Assembly: GCA_013373545.1 (NCBI GenBank)
Contig: JABXHQ010000082.1
Coordinates: forward strand, 16,438-80,437
Length of the DNA stretch: 64,000 nt
Origin: Gammaproteobacteria bacterium
GTDB lineage: Bacteria > Pseudomonadota > Gammaproteobacteria > Enterobacterales > Kangiellaceae
Direction of reading: 5' to 3'
Positions 39,332 to 49,461 of this stretch are shown piece by piece. Each line of letters begins with the position of its first letter. The stretch's first letter is position 1. The notes below the pieces were generated by a model. The model was not told where the DNA came from, searched no databases, and saw nothing but the letters and a program-made list of their open reading frames with translations. Both the position numbers and the translations under genes were made by a program.

Positions 39332-39365
39332 CCGGGTTTTAGTGCAAATAATCAATAATAATAAA

Positions 39366-40007
39366 ATGATTCAAACAGGCGGGTTTACCCGCCTTTTTTT
39401 TGTCCTATGGCTAGGTTTTGCTGGCTGTATGCACGGCGCATCAACGGACATTGATGCTCATCTCACGCGAGATAACGCGTCTGCAGAAAAATTGTTAAGA
39501 GCCGCTTATGCTCGTACTCAAGTGTCGGTGGTTTATGATGGTCAATATCAGCGGATTGATTATCCAATGGGGGATGTGCCGAATAATATTGGCGTGTGCA
39601 CCGATTTAATCATTCGTACTTATCGCCAGCTCGGCATCGATTTGCAAGTAAGAGTGCACGAGGATATGCGCAATCACTTTGCACAATATCCGAACTTATG
39701 GGGAATGACTCAGCCAGATCGCAATATCGATCATCGGCGCGTTCCCAATCTAGAGCGATTTTTTTCTCGCTATGGTGTTACCCTACCCTTGAGTTCGCGG
39801 GGTGAAGATTATCGACCTGGTGACATCGTGACTTGGCGCTTAGCGAATGGTCTTCCCCATATTGGTTTAATCAGTGCTGACTTGGCCAAAGATGGGAAAA
39901 CACCTTTAGTTATCCATAATATCGGCGCTGGGCCGCAACTTGAAAACAGCTTATTTGAGTTTACTATCGTTGGTCATTTTCGCTATTTTCCTGAGCCAAA
40001 AGAGTAG
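39366..40007 (+). CDS. DUF1287 family exported protein (YijF-like)
   Basis: A 213 aa protein of the DUF1287 family, related to NlpC/P60-like cysteine folds. Recognisable blocks are DIDAHLTRDN-like N-terminus, GVCTDLIIRTYRQLGIDL with the conserved cysteine, HRRVPNLERFFSRYG, and GDIVTWRLANGLPHIGLIS with the conserved histidine. The N-terminus forms a signal peptide (RLFFVLWLGFAGC) with a lipobox-like end at Cys21. Its codons for FF come from the U-run of an intrinsic terminator. The ribosome-binding site before ATG 39366 is poor; other starts are TTG 39315 or the leaderless-signal ATG 39429. Confidence 0.8.
   Translation: MIQTGGFTRLFFVLWLGFAGCMHGASTDIDAHLTRDNASAEKLLRAAYARTQVSVVYDGQYQRIDYPMGDVPNNIGVCTDLIIRTYRQLGIDLQVRVHEDMRNHFAQYPNLWGMTQPDRNIDHRRVPNLERFFSRYGVTLPLSSRGEDYRPGDIVTWRLANGLPHIGLISADLAKDGKTPLVIHNIGAGPQLENSLFEFTIVGHFRYFPEPKE
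39377..39401 (+). terminator. Strong intrinsic terminator overlapping the DUF1287 start
   Basis: A perfect 7 bp stem (AGGCGGG 39377-39383, CCCGCCT 39388-39394) with TTTA loop, followed by T to 39401. It is the natural terminator of the 108 aa membrane protein gene. It lies wholly inside the first codons of the DUF1287 gene (codons 4-12), so transcription of that gene must read through it or start within it. Confidence 0.85.
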
Positions 40008-40033
40008 CGTTTCAAATTTTCTCAAACCGATTA

Positions 40034-40363
40034 TTAACCAGCGTACATAACTCGATAAGCGTAAAAAGCGATTGGAGCTGCGATGATAAACAGCGACCAA
40101 TTAATCCAAATCATGGGCTTTTTAATATTGCGCCAGCTAAAATAAAATATCATTGGTAACATTAAAAACACGGCAATTGTGGACAACAAATAGTACTTAG
40201 CGGCTTTGGCAATTCCGATTAGCACAAAGCCAAGTACAACAGGGATCCCCGCCTTTTTATCTTCAAGCATTGAGTAAAAAATAATAAGTCCCAAGGTAAG
40301 TGCTGCGGTAGCTGTACATAGGGCAAAAACCAAGCCCCACTGACTAAATTCTTCAGGTGTCAT
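40034..40363 (-). CDS. Small multi-pass membrane protein, unknown
   Basis: A 109 aa protein with three to four predicted membrane helices (WGLVFALCTATAALTLGLII, AGIPVVLGFVLIGIAKAA, YYLLSTIAVFLMLPMIFYF, WINWSLFIIAAPIAFYAYRV). No family recognised. It is convergent with the DUF1287 gene (26-base gap) and divergent from the DUF3820 gene. Loops are short and positively charged, as expected of an inner-membrane protein. Confidence 0.7.
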   Translation of the reverse strand: MTPEEFSQWGLVFALCTATAALTLGLIIFYSMLEDKKAGIPVVLGFVLIGIAKAAKYYLLSTIAVFLMLPMIFYFSWRNIKKPMIWINWSLFIIAAPIAFYAYRVMYAG

Positions 40364-40480
40364 ATAGATGCATTTTGTTGCGATGATTTGGGGTATTATA
40401 CCGTGCTGGCGCGGCGCTGCGAAATAGAAACATTGACTCGGATCAAAGCCTCAAGCGGCTATCAAGAAGAAGACTTAACT

Positions 40481-40717
40481 ATGTTGGATGACCCCAAGCT
40501 AATTGCACAAGCAGTTAATCAAATAATGCCTTTTGGCAAATATGCCGGTAATGCACTGATCAATTTACCAGAGCCTTACTTAGTTTGGTTTAAGCAAAAA
40601 GGCTTTCCACAAGGGATGTTAGGACAGCAATTGGCCCTTATATATGAAATTAAATTAAACGGACTAGAGGCCCTTGTGCGGCCATTACTAACTGCGAAAT
40701 CAACCGCTCATGACTAA
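40481..40717 (+). CDS. DUF3820 family small protein
   Basis: A 78 aa protein with the DUF3820 core [21 protein letters not shown] and [24 protein letters not shown]. The biochemical function is unknown. I chose ATG 40481 because the residues upstream in the open frame are not conserved-looking and AGAAG lies before this ATG. The last 8 bases overlap the YaiI gene, implying a two-gene transcript. Confidence 0.88.
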   Translation: MLDDPKLIAQAVNQIMPFGKYAGNALINLPEPYLVWFKQKGFPQGMLGQQLALIYEIKLNGLEALVRPLLTAKSTAHD

Positions 40718-41165
40718 GATTTGGGTGGACGCCGATGCCTGTCCAAAAGTAATAAAAGCCATTTTGTATCGTGCGGCTGAGCGCTGTCAGATCGAGGTGA
40801 TATTGGTCGCGAATCAAAGTTTGACTGTTCCGAGCAGTCGTTTTATTAAAACATTGCGAGTGTTAAAAGAGGTAGATGCGGCTGATCAAGAAATTGTTCA
40901 ACGGTTACTCGCGAATGATTTAGTGATTACCGATGATATTCCGATGGCAGCTGAGGCGATTGCAAAAGGTGCGATTGTGTTGCGGCCGCGCGGTGAATGG
41001 CTTACGCAGGCGAATATCGGCGAGAAACTGTCGTTACGCGACTTTTTTGATGTAATGCGTGGCGCCGGGGTTGAGTCGGGCGGTCCTGCTGCTTTCTCAG
41101 GCCAAGACCAGGCTGCTTTTGCCAATGCCCTCGATGGCTGGTTACAAAAACAAACTCGCACTTAG
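40710..41165 (+). CDS. yaiI: UPF0178/DUF188 family protein YaiI
   Basis: A 151 aa member of the DUF188 (YaiI/YqxD) family with a PIN-like fold. It has the signature [43 protein letters not shown] and a C-terminal [10 protein letters not shown]. Members are conserved but without an established reaction; a nuclease-like role is suggested by the fold. Its stop overlaps the stop of the FGGY kinase on the other strand by 4 bases. Confidence 0.92.
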   Translation: MTKIWVDADACPKVIKAILYRAAERCQIEVILVANQSLTVPSSRFIKTLRVLKEVDAADQEIVQRLLANDLVITDDIPMAAEAIAKGAIVLRPRGEWLTQANIGEKLSLRDFFDVMRGAGVESGGPAAFSGQDQAAFANALDGWLQKQTRT

Positions 41166-42718
41166 TAGAGCTGTTTAAGGTAGCGATAAAAGGGAGCAAG
41201 CTTGCGGTACAGTCGCCGATAAACCGATTGATAAAGTTTGTGATACAAAGGTGTTACGGCAGAATTTGGTTCAATCCGACGCTCGATACGGCACATGTTG
41301 CTTACTGCTTCAGGGTAATCGTTATAGATTTGCATCCCCACGGCAATGTTAATCGCTGCGCCGAGCCCTGAAGTTTCATGCGTGTGCGGAACCAATACCG
41401 GAAGATTAAAAATATCGGCGGTGACTTGGAGCGCGGTTTCACTTTGTGCGCCTCCGCCCGAGACAAATAGCTCAACGACTTTACGGCCGCTGCGTTTCTC
41501 CATCTTTTCTTTGCCATCTAATAGACCAAAGGCGATGCCTTCGATCAGTGCGCGATACATATGGGCACGTGTATGGCCATCGTGAAAACCAATAATAGCA
41601 CCCCGCGCTTCGGGTCCAGGGTAACGTACGCCTGGGCTCCAATAGGGTTGCAACATTAAACCGTCCGCGCCTGGCGGAATCGTACTTGCCTGTTGATCGA
41701 GAACGGCTTCTGTACTGATCGAGTTTTCCGCAGCTTGCAACGCTTCTTTATGTGCGAACTGTTCTTTAAACCAGCTAACCATCCAATATCCGCGGTAGAT
41801 TTGGTACTCACATGTGAAGTAATCCGGTATTGCGGCAGGATAAGGTGGTAAATATCGGATTGGCTCAAGGTATCGTGTCGATAACATGTTAAAGGTGGCG
41901 GTTGTGCCATAACTAATTTGGCCTTGATGCTCCCCGAGAGCGCCACAGCCAAGTGTCTCGCATGCCTTATCTGCAGCTGCCGCTATGACCGGTAGGTCTG
42001 GTGGCAAACCGCTTTGCTTGGCCGCTGCAGCGGTCACCCGCCCGAGTGTGCCGCCGACTTTTACCAGTTGCGGTAACTGTTGCGGATCTATCGGACAAGC
42101 TTGCCACTTCCAATCACTGCTTTTAGCCCACCGTTGACGCTTGTAATCAAAGGGTAAATAGCCCACTTGTGCGCCTACTGAGTCTTTGAATTGACCGGTC
42201 AATTGGTGAGTTAAATAGCCCGAAAGTAACAGTATTTTGTCACTCCGCTCGACCACTTCGGGTTGGTACTGACGCAACCAGTTGATCTCGGCATTTTGTA
42301 AAAACTGTTGCACTGTTGCATTAACGCCAGCCAATTTAAATGCTAAACGCCACCACCACTTTATTTCGGGCAACTCAGTGGCTTGCCGCTGATCCATCCA
42401 CACGATCGCTGGCCGCTGTGGCTCTCCCTCTCGATCAACGCAGATAATCGTTGCGCGCTGGGTGGTAACCGTCATGGCAATGATTTTGTCGCGGTCGACT
42501 CCAGGGAGCTGCCACAGCTTTTGACAAGCACGGCAGGTTGAGTCCCAAAAGTAGTGAGCATGGTGCTCAACCCATCCGGGTTGATCGCTAAAATATCCTT
42601 CAAGAGGAACTTGAGACTTTGCAATCAGATTACCAAATTGATCAAAAATCAAGGCGCGGACCGATTGGGTACCACAATCAATAGTTAATAGTTGATGTTG
42701 GGGGGTAATGCTCGACAC
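41162..42718 (-). CDS. FGGY-family carbohydrate kinase
   Basis: A 518 aa sugar kinase of the FGGY family. The N-terminal phosphate-binding [17 protein letters not shown], central [18 protein letters not shown] and [12 protein letters not shown], and C-terminal [20 protein letters not shown] and [12 protein letters not shown] are all present. The substrate is unclear (xylulose-, glycerol- or ribulose-like). No transporter or sugar pathway gene is adjacent. The GTG start at 42718 directly follows the six-T tract of the prlC terminator, with no Shine-Dalgarno sequence; no other in-frame start preserves the first strand. Confidence 0.88.
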   Translation of the reverse strand: MSSITPQHQLLTIDCGTQSVRALIFDQFGNLIAKSQVPLEGYFSDQPGWVEHHAHYFWDSTCRACQKLWQLPGVDRDKIIAMTVTTQRATIICVDREGEPQRPAIVWMDQRQATELPEIKWWWRLAFKLAGVNATVQQFLQNAEINWLRQYQPEVVERSDKILLLSGYLTHQLTGQFKDSVGAQVGYLPFDYKRQRWAKSSDWKWQACPIDPQQLPQLVKVGGTLGRVTAAAAKQSGLPPDLPVIAAAADKACETLGCGALGEHQGQISYGTTATFNMLSTRYLEPIRYLPPYPAAIPDYFTCEYQIYRGYWMVSWFKEQFAHKEALQAAENSISTEAVLDQQASTIPPGADGLMLQPYWSPGVRYPGPEARGAIIGFHDGHTRAHMYRALIEGIAFGLLDGKEKMEKRSGRKVVELFVSGGGAQSETALQVTADIFNLPVLVPHTHETSGLGAAINIAVGMQIYNDYPEAVSNMCRIERRIEPNSAVTPLYHKLYQSVYRRLYRKLAPFYRYLKQLY

Positions 42719-42776
42719 AAAAAAGCTCAGACGTTATTTTTCGCTAGAGAATAACAGAAAAATAGCCGTCTGAGCT
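42719..42776 (-). terminator. Long-hairpin intrinsic terminator after prlC
   Basis: On the minus strand a stem of 10 bp plus 8 bp with a small internal mismatch (arms 42724-42742 and 42757-42776, loop 14 bases) is followed by six U (A-run 42719-42724). It begins 15 bases after the prlC stop. The U-run ends exactly at the GTG of the FGGY kinase. Confidence 0.85.
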
Positions 42777-42790
42777 AACTTGAGTTTTAG

Positions 42791-44845
42791 CTAAATGCCA
42801 ATGCCGGAGTGTCGGAGGAGTGGTTCCACTTGTGGTTCGCGGCCTCGAAATTCAGTAAATAATTCCATTGCTGGTTTAGAGCCACCGCGTTCAAGAATCG
42901 CTTGCTTGAAAGCGCGTCCAATTGCAGGGTTAAAAATACCTTCTTCCTCAAAGCGGCTAAAGGCATCGGCACTCAGCACTTCCGCCCACTTGTAGCTGTA
43001 GTAACCTGCACTATAGCCGCCGGCAAATATGTGTGAAAAAGAATTCTCAAAACGATTCCATGATGGCGGAATAACCACTGCTACTTCAGCGCGAACACGA
43101 TCAAGAACCTCTTTAATATTGATTGGTTGATCTGGCGTTTGACTGTGTAAGTGGAAGTCAAATAAAGAAAACTCCAGTTGCCTTACCATCATCATCGCTG
43201 ATTGAAAGTTCCGCGCCGCGATTAGCTTTTCTCGCAAATTATCCGGTAATGGATCGCCGGAGAGATAGTGTCCTGATAATTGCGCTAATCCGGCCTCTTG
43301 ATAACAGAAGTTTTCAAGAAACTGACTTGGCAGTTCAACTGCATCCCACTCTACCCCATTGATGCCACTCACACTTAAATAGTCCACTTGGGTGAGCATA
43401 TGGTGTAAGCCATGACCAAACTCATGGAACAGTGTGACTACTTCATCATGCGTTAATAGCGCTGGTTTATCACCCACTGGTGGATTGAAGTTACAAGTTA
43501 AAAAGGCTACCGGTTTTTGCAAAGCGCCATCGGCCTGCTTAAAGCGACTGCAGTAGTCAGCCATCCAGGCGCCACCGCGTTTGTTTTGGCGCGCGTAAAG
43601 ATCGAAATAAAATCGCGCGATGCGCTCGCCAGAGTTTGATTGAAGTTCAAACAAGCGCGCATCTTGATGCCAGCGATTAAAATCATCGGTAATTTCGACA
43701 ATGGTAACGTCAAATAATTGTTGTGTGATGCTAAACAATCCTTTGAGTACGGTGTTGACGGGAAAATAAGGACGCAACTCTTCATCAGAGACACTGAATT
43801 TTTGCTCCCGTAATCGTTCGCTGGCAAATGCAATATCCCATGGCTCTAATGTCTCGATGGCTAAGGTGTCGGCTGCAAAATCGGCGAGTTCCGCGAGTTC
43901 CTGCTGTGCCTGTGGCTTTGAGCGCGCGGCTAAATCTTGTAAAAATGCGATTACCTGCTGTGGCGTATCGGCCATTTTGGTTGCCAATGACAATTCACTG
44001 TAACTGTTAAAGTCTAATAAATTAGCTAACTCGCGGCGCAACTGAATGATTTCTTGCATAACGGGCGCATTGTCGAACTGACCCTCATCGGTAAGCTCAG
44101 ACGCTCGAGTGGTATAGGCCCGGTAAACTTCTTCGCGTAATGCGCGGTTTTGTGCGTGGCTCATAACGGCGTAATAACAGGGGAACTCAAGGTTGATTAA
44201 TGCACCGTCAAGATCCTGCTGTTTAGCATTTTGTTCCAGCAGTGCTAAAGCCGACTCGGGTAATCCTGCAAGCTGTTCAGGGTCGGTTACCTGTTTCTGC
44301 CAAGCCATTGTTGCATCCAATATGTTTTGTTCATATTTTGATGACAGCTCCGATAACTTTGCTTGAATTTCACCATAGCGCTGCTTTTTCTCCGGGGGCA
44401 ATGACACCCCGGCTAAGTCAAACCCGCGAATTTCATCAGTTAAAATTTTAACTTGAGTTTCATCGAGCTGAAGTTCTTCGCGGCGTTGGAAAAGGGTTTG
44501 AATTTTTTCATAAAGCGTTTGGTTTTGTCCGAGCCAAGTGCTGTACTCTGACAGCAGCGGTAAACAACTGTCATAAGCCGCACGCAACGGCTTTGAGTTG
44601 GTAACCGCATTCATATGCGATATTGGGGACCAACGCTTATCGAGCATATTGCCGAGCGTCTCGAGTGGCAACATTAAGTTTTCCCAAGTGACATCGTCAA
44701 GATCGCTGAGTAGCGCTTCAATTTCACTGCGCGATTGTTGCAAAGTCTGCTGAACAGCGGGCTGAATCTGTTCGGGTTCGATCTCATCAAATGGCGGTAA
44801 GTCGTAATCAGTTAAGAGTGGATTGTGCGCGTTAGTTGCGGTCAT
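42791..44845 (-). CDS. prlC: Oligopeptidase A (M3 family metallopeptidase)
   Basis: PrlC degrades short peptides, including cleaved signal peptides, in the cytoplasm. The 684 aa protein is close to the E. coli length (680). The zinc motif HEFGHGLHHML has His474, Glu475 and His478, and the downstream GVEWDAVELPSQFLEN holds the third ligand region. The mostly helical N-terminal half encloses the substrate channel. It diverges from gor. Confidence 0.97.
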   Translation of the reverse strand: MTATNAHNPLLTDYDLPPFDEIEPEQIQPAVQQTLQQSRSEIEALLSDLDDVTWENLMLPLETLGNMLDKRWSPISHMNAVTNSKPLRAAYDSCLPLLSEYSTWLGQNQTLYEKIQTLFQRREELQLDETQVKILTDEIRGFDLAGVSLPPEKKQRYGEIQAKLSELSSKYEQNILDATMAWQKQVTDPEQLAGLPESALALLEQNAKQQDLDGALINLEFPCYYAVMSHAQNRALREEVYRAYTTRASELTDEGQFDNAPVMQEIIQLRRELANLLDFNSYSELSLATKMADTPQQVIAFLQDLAARSKPQAQQELAELADFAADTLAIETLEPWDIAFASERLREQKFSVSDEELRPYFPVNTVLKGLFSITQQLFDVTIVEITDDFNRWHQDARLFELQSNSGERIARFYFDLYARQNKRGGAWMADYCSRFKQADGALQKPVAFLTCNFNPPVGDKPALLTHDEVVTLFHEFGHGLHHMLTQVDYLSVSGINGVEWDAVELPSQFLENFCYQEAGLAQLSGHYLSGDPLPDNLREKLIAARNFQSAMMMVRQLEFSLFDFHLHSQTPDQPINIKEVLDRVRAEVAVVIPPSWNRFENSFSHIFAGGYSAGYYSYKWAEVLSADAFSRFEEEGIFNPAIGRAFKQAILERGGSKPAMELFTEFRGREPQVEPLLRHSGIGI

Positions 44846-44951
44846 CGATAATTCCTATCATTGTGTTCGAGCATTCACCAGTGAAAACTCATCCATTATC
44901 CCCTAAACTATGGGCTATTTCGTCAGTAACAAGAGACATTAAGGAAAAAAG

Positions 44952-46301
44952 TTGAGTATATATGACTTTGATTATTTAGCGATTGGTGGCGGCAGCGGTG
45001 GTATTGCGTCGGTGAATCGGGCTGCCATGTATGGCAAACGTTGCGCCATTGTGGAAGCAAATGCGCTCGGCGGTACCTGTGTGAATGTTGGTTGTGTGCC
45101 GAAAAAAGTCATGTGGTTCGCCGCTCATATTGCTGAAGCGATTAAATATTCAGCTGATTATGGCTTTGCCGTCGAGCAAAAGCATTTCGATTGGTCGTTA
45201 ATGACCAAAAATCGTGACGCCTACATTCAACGTATTCATCAATCTTATGAGAATGTGCTTGGTAAAAACAAGGTGACGGTGATCCCTGGATTTGCGCGAT
45301 TTGTTGATCGTAATACGGTGGAAGTGAACGGCCGCCAAATTACCGCGGAACATATTTTGATTGCTACCGGAGGTACTCCGACGGTCCCATCGTTACCGGG
45401 TGCAGAGCTAGGCACTGACTCAGATGGATTTTTTGCATTTAGCGAACAACCAAAAAAAGTAGCGGTGGTTGGAGCTGGTTATATTGCGGTTGAAATTGCC
45501 GGTGTGCTCAATGAGCTGGGTAGTGAAACCCACTTGATAATTCGGCATGATAAGCCTTTGCGACAATTTGATCCGATGTTGTCAGACACCCTGCTTTCGA
45601 TCATGTTAGAGAAAGGACTCCACGTGCATAGTAATAGCACCCCGAGTGGGCTTGTGGAATCGGAGCATGGTATTACCGTAGAACTAGAAGATGGCGCGCA
45701 AGTTGGCCCTGTTGATGAAGTCATTTGGGCTATTGGCCGCTCGCCACAAACCCACAACTTAAATTTAGCGGCGGCCGGTGTTCAAGTGGATGAGCAAGGA
45801 TTTATTGTCACCGACGCTTATCAAAATACTAATGTTCCTGGTATTTATGCTGTGGGGGATAACACCGGGCGCATTGCCTTGACTCCGGTTGCAGTGGCGG
45901 CTGGACGGCGTTTATCTGAGCGGCTGTTCAATTCGAAAACGAGTGAAAAACTTGATTATACCGATGTGCCTACCGTGGTGTTTAGTCACCCTGCGATTGG
46001 TACCGTTGGCTTGACTGAGGCAGAAGCTCGTGCCGAATTTGGTGACTCTGTCGCTGTTTATACTTCGAGCTTTACTGCGATGTATTCAGCGGTAACACAA
46101 CATCGTCAGCCGACCAAAATGAAATTGGTGTGTGTTGGAGATGACGAACGAATTGTCGGCATTCATGTGATTGGTGAGGGAGCAGATGAAATGCTACAAG
46201 GCTTTGCTGTTGCGTTGAAGATGGGGGCAACTAAGCAGGACTTTGACAATACGGTGGCGATCCACCCAACCTCAGCAGAAGAGTTCGTGACAATGCGCTA
46301 A
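44952..46301 (+). CDS. gor: Glutathione reductase
   Basis: Gor reduces glutathione disulfide with NADPH, using FAD. The 449 aa protein has the FAD-binding [15 protein letters not shown], the redox-active disulfide [13 protein letters not shown], the NAD(P) domain [15 protein letters not shown] and IIRHDKPLR, and the dimerisation domain with the catalytic histidine in [10 protein letters not shown] (here [10 protein letters not shown]). The start is TTG at 44952 with AAGGAA 8 bases upstream. The prlC/gor divergence resembles the enteric neighbourhood. Confidence 0.96.
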   Translation: MSIYDFDYLAIGGGSGGIASVNRAAMYGKRCAIVEANALGGTCVNVGCVPKKVMWFAAHIAEAIKYSADYGFAVEQKHFDWSLMTKNRDAYIQRIHQSYENVLGKNKVTVIPGFARFVDRNTVEVNGRQITAEHILIATGGTPTVPSLPGAELGTDSDGFFAFSEQPKKVAVVGAGYIAVEIAGVLNELGSETHLIIRHDKPLRQFDPMLSDTLLSIMLEKGLHVHSNSTPSGLVESEHGITVELEDGAQVGPVDEVIWAIGRSPQTHNLNLAAAGVQVDEQGFIVTDAYQNTNVPGIYAVGDNTGRIALTPVAVAAGRRLSERLFNSKTSEKLDYTDVPTVVFSHPAIGTVGLTEAEARAEFGDSVAVYTSSFTAMYSAVTQHRQPTKMKLVCVGDDERIVGIHVIGEGADEMLQGFAVALKMGATKQDFDNTVAIHPTSAEEFVTMR

Positions 46302-46371
46302 GGTTTTTGTTGCTTGCTGTTTTGCAGCAAAGGGTTAAAATCGCGCAATAGCTTTAATTTTCGGACAGAAT

Positions 46372-46908
46372 ATGAACATACGCCCATTTGAAAACTTCCA
46401 ACCTCAGCTCGGTCAGCGAGTCTTTGTCGATCCCACCGCGTTAGTGGTGGGACAAGTCACTATTGGTGATGACAGCTCAATCTGGCCGATGGCGGTACTG
46501 CGCGGAGATGTGCATGCGATCGCGGTGGGCGCACGCAGTAGCATTCAAGATGGTGCGGTGTGCCACGTCACCCACGCCAGCCATTACAATCCAGATGGAC
46601 ATTCTTTGATTATTGGCGATGATGTAACTGTAGGTCACAAGGCGATGTTACATGGCTGTCAAATTCATAATGAAGTGCTGATCGGTATGGGGTCGGTGGT
46701 TATGGATGACGTAGTGATCCACTCTAATGTGGTGCTTGGCGCCAACAGTGTGGTACCACCGGGACGTGTACTCGAAGGCGGTTATCTTTGGGTTGGCTCT
46801 CCCGCACGTAAAATTCGGGCTCTAACAGAAGAGGAAATCGCTTTCTTTAAATACTCAGCCGACAACTATGTAAAGCTCAAAGATCGCTACCTGACCAGTC
46901 ATACTTAA
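46372..46908 (+). CDS. yrdA: Gamma-class carbonic anhydrase-like hexapeptide protein (YrdA)
   Basis: A 178 aa left-handed beta-helix protein of the gamma-carbonic anhydrase family. Hexapeptide repeats run from ~residue 20 to 140 (VGQVTIGDDSSIWP, VLIGMGSVVMDDVVI, VVLGANSVVPPG). Metal-ligand histidines are seen in CHVTHASHYN and VTVGHKAMLHGC. E. coli YrdA binds zinc but its physiological activity is uncertain. The 70-base gap from gor allows its own promoter. Confidence 0.93.
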   Translation: MNIRPFENFQPQLGQRVFVDPTALVVGQVTIGDDSSIWPMAVLRGDVHAIAVGARSSIQDGAVCHVTHASHYNPDGHSLIIGDDVTVGHKAMLHGCQIHNEVLIGMGSVVMDDVVIHSNVVLGANSVVPPGRVLEGGYLWVGSPARKIRALTEEEIAFFKYSADNYVKLKDRYLTSHT

Positions 46909-46973
46909 TTCGCCCTTTTTCCTTTCTTAATTTCAACTACACTTTAAAGCGGGATTAACAGTAATGGAACATC

Positions 46974-48149
46974 ATGAAAAATTCTCGCTTAATAGTCTTA
47001 GCGGCCGCAGTAATGATCGTTGTCGCCACTTTTATGGCTTGGAATTGGCTTGTCTATGTTGCCGCTGCAGTGGTTTTTATGCAGCAAATATGGTGTCTCA
47101 TTGATGATATTTCGGTTGCCCAAAGCAGTCGCGAAGAAAAGCAAGATAGCGCCGATTTGACACCAGAAAGCCTTCCGCCCAGCGAACTTTATGAGCAAGT
47201 ATTAAGCCTTGGCGAAGCTGAAGTCATATTACTCAATAATGAGTTAAATCAAGCCGCAAAAATTCTTGATGAGGCAAGCAATGAACTCACCGGCTCCTTC
47301 ACCGGCATGCAGTCAGCCTCGACGTCTCAGCGTGCCATTTTGGTCGATCTAATTAATAATTTGATGGCGCTTACACACACCGATGATAAAACCTGTGATG
47401 AAATAGAGCACCGCACTTCTAAGTTGCAGCAAATGTTTAATGATCTGTTTGATTATTTTGCTCAGCATCAACAAGGACAGTCAGCAATTGAGCAACAATA
47501 TGGTGATATGTCTGAGCGAATGCAACATGTGGAAAGTTTGCTCAACGATATGAATGGGATTACCGAACAAACCAACTTATTAGCCTTAAATGCGGCTATA
47601 GAGGCAGCACGTGCCGGCGATGCCGGGCGTGGTTTTGCGGTGGTCGCTGACGAAGTGAGAGCGCTTTCGCAACGTACCCATCAGTTTAGCCAAGACATCG
47701 CTCAAGATATTCAAAATATTGCGGCGACTTTGCGCTCGGTTAGTCAATTTACCACGCCACAGACGCGTGCAAGTGAAGTCGATACCGACGACTATCGTCA
47801 GCAGGTAAATCAATTATTTACCGATATGAAAACAGTGATCGATGCCGCTGAGGAAAACTCCGATGAGGTACGTCAATTGACCGAGAAAATTGCTAACCAT
47901 TTAAATCAAGGTGTTCGCTCTCTTCAATTTGAAGATATGATTCAACAAATTATTTCCTATCTGCGAAATCGCCTGACCGTTTTAGAGTCATTTATTCAAC
48001 AGATTAAAGCCTTGCCCAACTCGTTGGACTCTGAGCAACGAGTGCAGCGCCTCGCGGAATTGGTAAGTGCCAATCAGGCACAGTTGAATTCGTTACGCTC
48101 CGCGGTTCAGCAACAGTCTATGTCTTCCGGCGATATCGACCTATTTTAA
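46974..48149 (+). CDS. Chemoreceptor-type signalling protein without periplasmic sensor domain
   Basis: A 391 aa protein with two closely spaced membrane helices at the N-terminus (residues ~5-23 and 27-42), leaving no periplasmic domain, and no HAMP domain. A cytoplasmic helical region precedes the MCP signalling tip [18 protein letters not shown] with [17 protein letters not shown]-terminal [12 protein letters not shown] segment and an acidic-hydrophobic end (SSGDIDLF) follow. The tip normally contacts CheA/CheW. It may sense internal or membrane cues. Not located near other chemotaxis genes; the 3' end overlaps aroE by 9 bases. Confidence 0.88.
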   Translation: MKNSRLIVLAAAVMIVVATFMAWNWLVYVAAAVVFMQQIWCLIDDISVAQSSREEKQDSADLTPESLPPSELYEQVLSLGEAEVILLNNELNQAAKILDEASNELTGSFTGMQSASTSQRAILVDLINNLMALTHTDDKTCDEIEHRTSKLQQMFNDLFDYFAQHQQGQSAIEQQYGDMSERMQHVESLLNDMNGITEQTNLLALNAAIEAARAGDAGRGFAVVADEVRALSQRTHQFSQDIAQDIQNIAATLRSVSQFTTPQTRASEVDTDDYRQQVNQLFTDMKTVIDAAEENSDEVRQLTEKIANHLNQGVRSLQFEDMIQQIISYLRNRLTVLESFIQQIKALPNSLDSEQRVQRLAELVSANQAQLNSLRSAVQQQSMSSGDIDLF

Positions 48150-48938
48150 TGAACCTGGGTATGCGCTGATCAACGCATCCGTATTGGGCTGTACCTGGTG
48201 CCATAAAGCAAAAGATAGAGCCGCTTGCTCAACCAGCATACCCCACCCATCAAAGCAAAACTTGGCACCTTGTTGTTTAACAAAGTTCAAAAATTCTGCC
48301 GCACGCTCACCGTAGCTAATATCATAAAACGTAACTTGTGGAAGCTGACCGAGGGTTAAGGACTGTAAGCAAGCCGAACCATTTTGCGGGAGTGTATTGA
48401 TCACCAAGTGCGGACGAAAATTTGGCTCAAAATAGTGAATGTCACCCACCGCTGCAAACCGTTCAATGAGACGATCAGCATTCGCTCGGGTACGATTTAC
48501 TAGTCGAATTTGGGCGCCGTGTTGCAACAGTGGCGGAATCAGCGAACGAGCCGCTCCGCCAGCACCGAGGATTATAATATTGGCATTTTTATAAGGAGCT
48601 TTTAGACGATCTAAGTCAGTGATAAACCCTGCGCCATCGGTGGTGTCGCCGACCAATCGACCATTAATCAACGATAATGTATTCACCGACTGGGCGAGCT
48701 CAGCACGAGGCGTGACGCGATCAGCCAGTTCAAATGCTTGCTGTTTGAACGGCAGGGTGACATTCATTCCTAGGCCTTGCTGCTCAAAAAAATCGGCAAC
48801 CTCTTCAGAGAAGGTATCGGAGGTGGCTAAAATGGTCTGGTATTGCAAAGAAATCTGGTGCGCCTTGGCAAAGTGTTGGTGGATCTTCGGTGATAAGCTG
48901 TGGGCAATTGGGTTCCCAATAACGGCGCAATGCTTCAT
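48141..48938 (-). CDS. aroE: Shikimate dehydrogenase
   Basis: AroE reduces 3-dehydroshikimate with NADPH in the aromatic amino acid pathway. The 265 aa protein has the substrate-binding [15 protein letters not shown], the catalytic-lysine segment [18 protein letters not shown], and the NADP-binding [16 protein letters not shown] followed by VNRT. The C-terminal [14 protein letters not shown] is typical. In many relatives aroE follows hemF; here it is far away. Confidence 0.96.
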   Translation of the reverse strand: MKHCAVIGNPIAHSLSPKIHQHFAKAHQISLQYQTILATSDTFSEEVADFFEQQGLGMNVTLPFKQQAFELADRVTPRAELAQSVNTLSLINGRLVGDTTDGAGFITDLDRLKAPYKNANIIILGAGGAARSLIPPLLQHGAQIRLVNRTRANADRLIERFAAVGDIHYFEPNFRPHLVINTLPQNGSACLQSLTLGQLPQVTFYDISYGERAAEFLNFVKQQGAKFCFDGWGMLVEQAALSFALWHQVQPNTDALISAYPGSLK

Positions 48939-48984
48939 AGGACACTCATTGGTTGCGGATGTAGCGGCATTCTCGCTGAAAAGT

Positions 48985-49008
48985 CGAAAAAGTTAAAACG
49001 CTTTTTCG
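48985..49008. repeat. Inverted repeat in the aroE/DUF3192 divergent region
   Basis: CGAAAAAG (48985-48992) and CTTTTTCG (49001-49008) form a perfect 8 bp repeat with an 8-base spacer. It sits ~50 bp upstream of aroE and ~90 bp upstream of the DUF3192 gene. It is not followed by a U-run in either direction. A regulator site is possible, but A/T-rich symmetry may be chance. Confidence 0.3.
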
Positions 49009-49094
49009 TTATGTTTTGTTACTAATCGCGCAATGAAATTCACAATTGTGTTGGTAAACTCTCGCCTTCAAAAACAAAGGAGAAATAGAGCGCT

Positions 49095-49460
49095 ATGAAG
49101 TCATCGGTTTCAACTCGGCAGCTAATGCTAGCCGCCACGGTCACGCTATCATTAATGTTATCTGGCTGTGTCATTGCCATTCATGACGGTGAGCGTGAAT
49201 CCTACTCTGCCACGCAAGAAGCACAAAGCTTGGCTTTTAGCGTCAGTGATTTGATTATTGGCAGCTCTATTAATGAGGTTGTTGATCAACTTGGCGGGGC
49301 TGTCGATAGCGAAGGCTTTGAGCGCAATGGCAAAACGTATATCGTGCTTTACTACGTTTTTAATACCTCTCGGAATAGCGCAACAACACCTCTGGTGTTT
49401 GTCGATGGCAAGCTGGTGGGCTGGGGTCATCAGGTGCTCGAGTCAGCGCGAGCTGATTGA
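49095..49460 (+). CDS. DUF3192-like lipoprotein
   Basis: A 121 aa predicted lipoprotein with lipobox LMLSGC (Cys25, Val at +2, outer membrane expected). The mature region resembles DUF3192/SmpA-like small folds: LIIGSSINEVVDQLGG, KTYIVLYYVFNT and PLVFVDGKLVGWGH. Proteins of this type are common in marine gammaproteobacteria with no known function. AAAGGAGAA lies upstream of the ATG. Confidence 0.75.
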   Translation: MKSSVSTRQLMLAATVTLSLMLSGCVIAIHDGERESYSATQEAQSLAFSVSDLIIGSSINEVVDQLGGAVDSEGFERNGKTYIVLYYVFNTSRNSATTPLVFVDGKLVGWGHQVLESARAD

Positions 49461-49461
49461 T

